Assembly (NCBI GenBank): GCA_016200675.1
Contig: JACQEH010000080.1
Coordinates: 1 to 8,855 of the forward strand
DNA length: 8,855 bases
Direction of reading: 5' to 3'
DNA from: Chloroflexota bacterium
GTDB taxonomy: Bacteria > Chloroflexota > Limnocylindria > Limnocylindrales > CSP1-4
In this document: positions 4,280 through 8,855 of the stretch, one piece after another
Layout: every line of letters starts with the position of its first letter
Numbering within the stretch: position 1 is the stretch's first letter
Position numbers and translations under genes: made by a program
The notes under the pieces: model-generated
Databases searched by the model: none
Told to the model about the DNA's origin: nothing
What the model saw: the letters and a program-made list of their open reading frames with translations, nothing else

Positions 4280-6384
4280 GCCTGGCCAGCTCGGGTTCGG
4301 CGCGCGGTGGCGGTGCCTCCGGCGGCGCCGGCGCGGGGACGGGCGGTGGGCGCGGCCTGGGCCGCGGCGGCCGGCTCGGGGGTGGTTCGACCGCCCCCTT
4401 CACGCCGGTCCCGCCGGAGCGCCGGGGCCGGACGCTGCGCCGGATCACGGCCTTCTTCCGGCCCTATCGACTCCAGGTCGCCGTCGTCACGGTCGCGATC
4501 CTCGTCACGAGCGGGCTGGGGCTGATCAACCCGATCCTCCTCAAGCTCCTCATCGACGACGCCATCCCGCATCTCGACTTCGGCCGCCTGAACCTGTACG
4601 TCGGGCTGATGATCGTGGTCCCCATCGGGTCGGGCCTCATCGGCCTCGGCCAGAGCTACCTCAACAACCTCATCGGCCAGAGCGTCATGCAGGACCTCCG
4701 GGGGGCGCTCTACGCGCATCTCCAGCGGATGCCCCTGCGCTTCTTCACCGAGACCAAGACGGGCGAGATCCAGAGCCGCCTGGCCAACGACGTGGGCGGC
4801 ATCCAGGGCGTCGTCACCGACACGGCATCCTCGCTGACCTCGAACTTCGCGATCGCGATCAGCACGATCATCGCCATGTTCATCATCGACTGGCGGCTGA
4901 CGGCGCTGTCCCTGGGGATGCTGCCGTTCTTCATGTTCCTGACCTACCGGGTGGGCAAGATCCGGCGCGAGGTCAGCAGCGAGACGCAGAAGTCCCTGGC
5001 CGAGCTGTCGGCGGTGACCGAGGAGACCCTCTCCGTCTCCGGGATCCTGCTCTCCAAGACGTTCGGCCAGCAGGGCGCCGCGGTGAAGCGCTTCGTCGGC
5101 CTCAACCGACGCCTGGCCGTCCTCCAGATCCGCCAGGCCATGGTCGGGCGGTGGTTCTTCATGATCGTGGGGACCGTCTTCTCGATCACCCCGGCCTTCG
5201 TCTACTGGCTGGCCGGGTGGCTGGCGATCAACGGCGCGCCGAGCGCCCCGACGATCGGCGACATCGTGGCCTTCACGACCCTCCAGTCGCGGCTCTTCTT
5301 CCCGCTCGGGCAGCTCCTCAACATCCAGGTCGAGCTGCAGGGTGCCCTGGCCCTCTTCGATCGCATCTTCGAGTACCTCGAGATGGACCCCGAGATCGTC
5401 GACGCGCCGGACGCGGTGGCCCTCGACCCGGCCACGGTCCAGGGCACGATCCGCTTCCGCGACGTCTCGTTCCGCTATCCGGCAGCCGCAGTCGCGAACG
5501 CTGCCGAGCCGGTCCTGGTCGGCGACGAGGCGGCGGCGGCGACCGGGAGCGCCGCTGCGGACGCGCCGGACGCGACAACCCCGGCAGGTCTCGCCCCCGA
5601 GGACCTGCCGGCGGCGGCCGGCCCGATCGAGGCCCCGCGTCCCTTCGGCGTCGAAGGCATCGACTTCGAGGCGGGCTCGGGCGAGCTCGTGGCCCTCGTC
5701 GGGCCGTCGGGATCGGGCAAGACCACCACGACCTACCTGCTGCCGCGCCTCTACGACGTCGACGCGGGCGCCATCGAGATCGACGGCACCGACATTCGGA
5801 AGCTGACCCTTGCCTCGCTCGGGTCGGTCATCGGCTTCGTGACCCAGGAGACGTACCTCTTCCACGCCAGCGTCAGGGACAACCTCCTGTACGCCAAGCC
5901 GGAGGCCTCCCAGGCGGAGCTCGAGGTCGCCGCGCGAGCGGCGGCCATCCACGAGCGGGTGATGGAGCTGCCGGAGGGCTACGACACGATCGTCGGCGAG
6001 CGCGGCTACAAGCTCTCGGGCGGCGAGAAGCAGCGGATCGCCATCGCCCGGGTCCTCCTCAAGGATCCCCGCATCCTCATCCTCGACGAGGCGACCTCGG
6101 CCCTCGACACGGTCAGCGAGCGGCTGATCCAGGCCGCGCTCGAGCGCCTTGAACGGGGACGGACCACCATCGCCATCGCCCACCGCCTGTCGACGATCCT
6201 GCGAGCGGACCGGATCCTCGTCTATCGCGGCGGCCGGATCGTCGAGCGCGGCACGCATGCCGAGCTGATCGCCCAGGACGGCCTCTATGCCAGGCTCTAC
6301 CACGAGCAGTTCGAGGGACCCCGGTCCGAGGCGGCCGACGTCGGCGCGGAGGCGGTTCCGGCGGTCGCGCTGGGCGCGCAGTAG
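4276..6384 (+). CDS. ABC exporter, fused transmembrane and ATPase domains (ABCB/MdlB type)
   Basis: A 702-residue half-transporter expected to dimerise in the cytoplasmic membrane and export a substrate that cannot be predicted. Seen in order: a Gly/Ala/Arg-rich tail (about 1-45); a type IV exporter domain with six hydrophobic spans (about 66-90, 106-128, two within 188-224, two within 292-343) and the cytoplasmic-loop segment FFTETKTGEIQSRLANDV (156-173); then the ATPase. ATPase motifs: A-loop Tyr401 (SFRYP), Walker A GPSGSGKTT (476-484), Q-loop Gln524, signature LSGGE (580-584), Walker B ILILDE with Asp604 and catalytic Glu605, SALD D-loop, H-loop His636. All are intact, so it should hydrolyse ATP. 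Oddity: A-loop to Walker A is 75 residues, against about 25 in typical exporters such as MsbA. The excess (about 403-452) is Ala/Pro/Asp-rich, low-complexity sequence. The gene stands apart from the OsmC gene by 44 bases. Start at ATG 4276 may be translationally coupled to the short ORF upstream. Confidence 0.94.
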   Translation: MSLASSGSARGGGASGGAGAGTGGGRGLGRGGRLGGGSTAPFTPVPPERRGRTLRRITAFFRPYRLQVAVVTVAILVTSGLGLINPILLKLLIDDAIPHLDFGRLNLYVGLMIVVPIGSGLIGLGQSYLNNLIGQSVMQDLRGALYAHLQRMPLRFFTETKTGEIQSRLANDVGGIQGVVTDTASSLTSNFAIAISTIIAMFIIDWRLTALSLGMLPFFMFLTYRVGKIRREVSSETQKSLAELSAVTEETLSVSGILLSKTFGQQGAAVKRFVGLNRRLAVLQIRQAMVGRWFFMIVGTVFSITPAFVYWLAGWLAINGAPSAPTIGDIVAFTTLQSRLFFPLGQLLNIQVELQGALALFDRIFEYLEMDPEIVDAPDAVALDPATVQGTIRFRDVSFRYPAAAVANAAEPVLVGDEAAAATGSAAADAPDATTPAGLAPEDLPAAAGPIEAPRPFGVEGIDFEAGSGELVALVGPSGSGKTTTTYLLPRLYDVDAGAIEIDGTDIRKLTLASLGSVIGFVTQETYLFHASVRDNLLYAKPEASQAELEVAARAAAIHERVMELPEGYDTIVGERGYKLSGGEKQRIAIARVLLKDPRILILDEATSALDTVSERLIQAALERLERGRTTIAIAHRLSTILRADRILVYRGGRIVERGTHAELIAQDGLYARLYHEQFEGPRSEAADVGAEAVPAVALGAQ

Positions 6385-6428
6385 GATCGACGCACGCCCA
6401 CCACCCCAGCCCGAGGTCGCCCGCCCAC

Positions 6429-6920
6429 ATGACCACGATCCGGACCGCGACGCTCGTCCACCAGCGCGGCAACACCTTCGCCACCACCACCGGCAGCGGC
6501 CGGGCCTTCCTCTTCGGCGACGACGCGACCGTGCCCGAGCTCAGCCCGATGGAGACGGTCACGGTCGCCCTCGGCGCGTGCAGCGCCATGGACGTCGTCT
6601 CGATCGCCCAGAAGAAGCGCCAGACCCTCGAGCACTACGCCGTCCACGTCCACGGCGAGCAGCGCGAGGCATATCCGCAGGTCCTGACCCGCGTCGACGT
6701 CACCCACGAGGTGGCCGGGCCGAACGTCGACGAGGCCGCGATTCGGCGCTGCATCGAGCTGTCCGCGACCAAGTACTGCCCGGTCAACGCGATGCTCTCG
6801 GCCGGCGCGACCGAGGTCCATCACCGCTACGTCGTCCGCAACACCGGCCCGACGCCGTTCGCCGCCGAAGGCGAGGTCGTGATCACGGGTCCCTACCGAA
6901 GGCCGGACATCGTCGCCTGA
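6429..6920 (+). CDS. OsmC/Ohr-family protein (YhfA-like branch), probable thiol peroxidase
   Basis: A 163-residue complete OsmC-family protein. Seen: SPMETVTVALGACSAMDVV (39-57) with the expected peroxidatic Cys51 at the start of the central helix, KKRQTLEHYAVHVHGEQRE (62-80) typical of the branch, ELSATKYCPVNAML (110-123) with the second conserved Cys117, and a C-terminal beta strand. Cys108 is extra. Family knowledge: OsmC and Ohr proteins are dimeric cytoplasmic enzymes reducing organic hydroperoxides through the two-cysteine pair, usually with lipoyl or thiol reductants; the YhfA-like branch is less well characterised. The size is normal, though the last 20 or so residues look like a loose tail. 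ATG at 6429 is preceded only by a weak GAGG at 6413-6416. A TAGGAT at 6382-6387, overlapping the exporter stop codon, could be a -10 element, but this is weak. No thiol-redox partner is adjacent. Confidence 0.9.
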   Translation: MTTIRTATLVHQRGNTFATTTGSGRAFLFGDDATVPELSPMETVTVALGACSAMDVVSIAQKKRQTLEHYAVHVHGEQREAYPQVLTRVDVTHEVAGPNVDEAAIRRCIELSATKYCPVNAMLSAGATEVHHRYVVRNTGPTPFAAEGEVVITGPYRRPDIVA

Positions 6921-6941
6921 GGCAGGCCGGGGTGGCCCAGG

Positions 6942-6975
6942 TGCATGACTATGCAGGAATGTGTATAGTCATGCG
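6942..6975 (+). promoter_or_regulatory. Two ARG boxes (ArgR operator) controlling argC-argJ
   Basis: Box 1 is TGCAT-GACT-ATGCA (6942-6955), a perfect palindrome with the 5-4-5 layout of ARG boxes. Box 2 is TGTAT-AGTC-ATGCG (6962-6975), same layout with a mismatch. Their centres are 20 bases apart, close to the pair spacing bound by an ArgR hexamer. The two boxes also form a 10-base inverted repeat, GCATGACTAT with ATAGTCATGC. The half-site TGCAT/ATGCA is the high-GC variant of the enterobacterial TGAAT/ATTCA. ArgR with arginine is expected to repress here. The argR gene is not in the window. Confidence 0.75.
6964..6969 (+). promoter_or_regulatory. Promoter -10 element of argC, inside ARG box 2
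   Basis: TATAGT matches TATAAT at 5 of 6 positions and predicts a start at about 6975-6977, within a few bases of ATG 6979. It lies within the second ARG box, so ArgR would mask it. The -35 region falls on box 1 and has no clear consensus. Confidence 0.5.
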
Positions 6976-6978
6976 TCC

Positions 6979-8091
6979 ATGGCAGCAACCAGGACCGCAC
7001 CCGCGCCCGGAACGAGCCGCGCCCCGGGAGGAGCCGGGGGCAGCGCCGTGCCCATCCGGGTCGGGATCATCGGCGCCACGGGGTACGTCGGCGGAGAGCT
7101 GATCCGGCTCCTGGCCCGCCACCCATCCGTCGAGCTCGTCGGCCTGACGGGGCGGGATCGACGCGGCGATCCGGTCGCGGCCGTCCACCCGCACCTCGCC
7201 ACCAGCGACCTGACCCTCGACAGCGAGCTCGTCGCCGATGCCGACGCCGTCTTCCTCGCCCTCCCCCACGGGACGGCGGCGACGCTGGTCCCGGATCTCC
7301 TGGCGCGCGGGATCTCGGTCATCGACCAGGGCCCCGATTTCCGGCTTCGGGCCGCAGCCGACTACCCCCGCTGGTACGGCTTCGAGCATCCCCATCCGGA
7401 GCTCCTGGGCCGGGCGGTCTACGGCCTCCCGGAGCTGCACCGGAGCGAGCTGCGCGCGGCGGCGACCGCCCGGCTGGCGGGCGCGCCGGCGCTCGTCGGC
7501 TCGCCCGGCTGCTACCCCACGGCGACGCTGCTGGCGCTGGCACCGCTGGCCCGGGCCGGCCTGATCGACGACCTCGTCGTCGACGCGAAGAGTGGAGTCA
7601 GCGGCGCTGGTCGAGAGGCGAAGGCGGAGATGCTGTACGCCGAGGTCAACGAGAGCGTGCGGGCCTACGGCGTCGCCGGCCATCGCCACACGGCGGAGAT
7701 CGAGCAGGAGCTCGGGGGCCTGGGCATGACGCCGATGGCCGTCGACTTCCTGCCCCACCTGGTGCCGATGACCCGCGGCATCCTTGCCGCCTGCCACGTC
7801 AGGCCCTCTCGCCCGGTGGCCCAGGACGAGCTCGACGCCCTCTACGCCGAGGCCTATCGGGACGAGCCGTTCGTCACGGTCGTCGGGGCGGCCCCGGCAA
7901 CCGGCCACGTGCTCGGCAGCAACCACGCCCGGGTCTTCGTCCGTGCCGGCGAGCGCACTGGCAGGGTCCTCGCCATCGGCGTCATCGACAACCTCGTCAA
8001 GGGCGCCGCCGGGCAGGGTGTGCAGGCCCTCAACCTCCTCTTCGGCCTCGACGAGACGGCGGGCCTCGACGCCCTGCCCCTCGCGCCGTGA
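6979..8091 (+). CDS. argC: N-acetyl-gamma-glutamyl-phosphate reductase
   Basis: Catalyses NADPH-dependent reduction of N-acetylglutamyl-phosphate to N-acetylglutamate semialdehyde, the third step of arginine synthesis, in the cytoplasm. Seen: the Rossmann segment VGIIGATGYVGGELIRLL, AVFLALPHGTA, the active-site loop GSPGCYPTATLLAL with its catalytic Cys, AKSGVSGAGREAK, the conserved AGHRHTAEIEQEL carrying the catalytic His, and FLPHLVPMTRGI; the C-terminal GAAGQGVQALNLLFG is complete. Start choice: ATG 6979 fits the nearby promoter (almost leaderless) and gives 370 residues. GTG 7048 gives 347 residues, the usual family length, starts exactly at MPIRVGIIG, and has GGGAGGAG at 7026-7033, 14 bases before it. 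The intervening 23 codons are Ala/Pro/Gly-rich with more A-ending codons than the rest of the gene, so 7048 is a serious alternative. GTG 6961 lies in the operator and is unlikely. argJ follows with a four-base overlap. Confidence 0.95.
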   Translation: MAATRTAPAPGTSRAPGGAGGSAVPIRVGIIGATGYVGGELIRLLARHPSVELVGLTGRDRRGDPVAAVHPHLATSDLTLDSELVADADAVFLALPHGTAATLVPDLLARGISVIDQGPDFRLRAAADYPRWYGFEHPHPELLGRAVYGLPELHRSELRAAATARLAGAPALVGSPGCYPTATLLALAPLARAGLIDDLVVDAKSGVSGAGREAKAEMLYAEVNESVRAYGVAGHRHTAEIEQELGGLGMTPMAVDFLPHLVPMTRGILAACHVRPSRPVAQDELDALYAEAYRDEPFVTVVGAAPATGHVLGSNHARVFVRAGERTGRVLAIGVIDNLVKGAAGQGVQALNLLFGLDETAGLDALPLAP

Positions 8092-8855
8092 CGCTCACGC
8101 ACGCCGGGGCGGTGCTCTCGCCCGTCGACCCGGGCCTGCCGGCGGTCGAGCGGGCGGCGCGGATCCCGCGCGGATTCGCGGCTGCCGGCCGGGCGATCGG
8201 CATCAAGGCCAGCGGGCGCCCGGACCTCGCGGTCATCCTGGCCACGACCGCCCCGGCCGCGGCCGCGGCCGTCTTCACGCCGAACGCCTTCGCGGCCGCG
8301 CCGGTCCGGCGGTCCCGCCAGAACCTCGCGTCGTCCGGTGGCTGGATCCGGGCCGTCGTCTCCACGAGCGGCAGCGCCAACGCCGCGACGGGAGCCGAGG
8401 GCGAGCACGACCAGGCCCGCATCGGCGAGATGGCAGCCGCCGCCCTCGCCATCGACGAGGGCCGCGTCCTCCACCTCTCGACCGGGGTCATCGGGACGCG
8501 CCTCCCGCTGGATCGGGTCGAGGTAGGCCTCGCCGAGATCGCGGCGCTCCTTGCCGAGGACGACGCCGGGCTCGAGGCGGCCGCGGTCGCCTTGCGGACC
8601 ACCGACTCCGTGACGAAGGCCGCGACGGTGACGCCGACCCTTCCCCACGCCGGGGGACCGGCACGCCCGATTCGCGTGACCGGGATCGCCAAGGGGGTCG
8701 GGATGATCCATCCCCGGATGGCGACGATGCTGTCCGTGATCCTCACCGACGCCCCGGCTACACCGGAGCTCCTCCAGTCGATCCTCCGGCCGGCGGCCGC
8801 GCGGACCTGGAACCAGCTGTCCGTCGACGGCGACACCAGCACGAACGACACCGTC
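8088..8855 (+). CDS. argJ: Glutamate N-acetyltransferase / amino-acid acetyltransferase, 3' truncated
   Basis: Transfers the acetyl group from N-acetylornithine to glutamate, regenerating N-acetylglutamate; bifunctional members also use acetyl-CoA. GTG at 8088 overlaps the argC stop as GTGA, implying one transcript and coupled translation. The frame stays open to the right edge, showing 256 codons of a protein usually near 400. Seen: IPRGFAAAGRAIGIKASGRPDLA, VFTPNAFAAAPV, the SGSANAATG segment (94-102) with the Thr-Gly (101-102) thought to form the oxyanion hole, STGVIGTRLPLD, RTTDSVTK, then AKGVGMIHPRMATML, in which cleavage before Thr213 yields the two subunits and exposes the nucleophile. 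WNQLSVDGDTSTNDTV closes the window. All catalytic residues I can place are present. The usual NSGNAN reads TSGSAN here. The C-terminal beta subunit is missing only because the window ends. Confidence 0.95.
   Translation, partial: MTLTHAGAVLSPVDPGLPAVERAARIPRGFAAAGRAIGIKASGRPDLAVILATTAPAAAAAVFTPNAFAAAPVRRSRQNLASSGGWIRAVVSTSGSANAATGAEGEHDQARIGEMAAAALAIDEGRVLHLSTGVIGTRLPLDRVEVGLAEIAALLAEDDAGLEAAAVALRTTDSVTKAATVTPTLPHAGGPARPIRVTGIAKGVGMIHPRMATMLSVILTDAPATPELLQSILRPAAARTWNQLSVDGDTSTNDTV

Noticed and set aside
4129..6303. 724-codon open frame on the - strand opposite the ABC exporter
   Set aside because: The + strand frame has every ABC exporter motif. The antisense product is low-complexity, Arg/Asp/Glu-rich shadow sequence.
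2730..6920. A single redox operon from trxB to the OsmC gene
   Set aside because: The relic region of about 480 bases and the separate candidate promoters argue against one transcript, and the exporter has no known redox link.
6961..6978. GTG 6961 as the argC start
   Set aside because: It lies inside the ArgR operator and upstream of the transcription start predicted from TATAGT.
6949..7926. 325-codon open frame on the - strand opposite argC
   Set aside because: It mirrors the argC codons and has no independent motif or start signal.
8258..8275. CCGCGG/GGCCGC run in argJ as a regulatory repeat
   Set aside because: It is simply an Ala-rich codon run (Pro-Ala-Ala-Ala-Ala) in the coding frame.

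Overview
The window is very GC-rich (about 70% by eye, with third codon positions almost always G or C). Every recognisable gene is on the + strand. Gene content, ArgR-style operator half-sites, GTG starts and apparently leaderless messages suggest a high-GC Chloroflexota lineage (for example the Limnocylindria type) or an actinobacterium. Nothing here settles which, and there is no rRNA, tRNA, CRISPR array or transposase.

Layout, left to right: (1) the C-terminal 275 residues of a luciferase-like (LLM class) flavin/F420 oxidoreductase; (2) a 169-base gap with an elaborate stem-loop and a second hairpin; (3) a 550-residue protein of unusual architecture, with a terpene-cyclase/prenyltransferase-like helical repeat region followed by a GGDEF (diguanylate cyclase type) domain; (4) an 18-base perfect palindrome that may be a terminator; (5) thioredoxin reductase (trxB), preceded by a palindrome of the CsoR/CstR operator type sitting where the -35 element should be, and by an extended -10 placed so that the message would start at the GTG codon; (6) a 480-base gap holding the frameshifted remains of the C-terminal part of a beta-propeller protein; (7) a fused ABC exporter (TMD-NBD) with an Ala/Pro-rich insertion of about 50 residues inside the nucleotide-binding domain, preceded by a possible 18-codon leader ORF that overlaps its start codon; (8) an OsmC-family peroxide-reductase-like protein; (9) the start of an arginine operon, argC-argJ, with two ARG boxes around a good -10 element. 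argJ runs off the right edge.

The best-connected functions are arginine biosynthesis (argC and argJ overlap by four bases and share one ArgR-type operator) and thiol/peroxide homeostasis (trxB and the OsmC protein, which are not adjacent and need not be co-regulated). The most promising items for follow-up are the metal- or persulfide-sensor-type operator on a thioredoxin reductase promoter, the toroid-GGDEF fusion, and the gene relic. I saw no multi-gene defence or mobile system. The novelty here is in architecture and regulation rather than in a new gene cluster.
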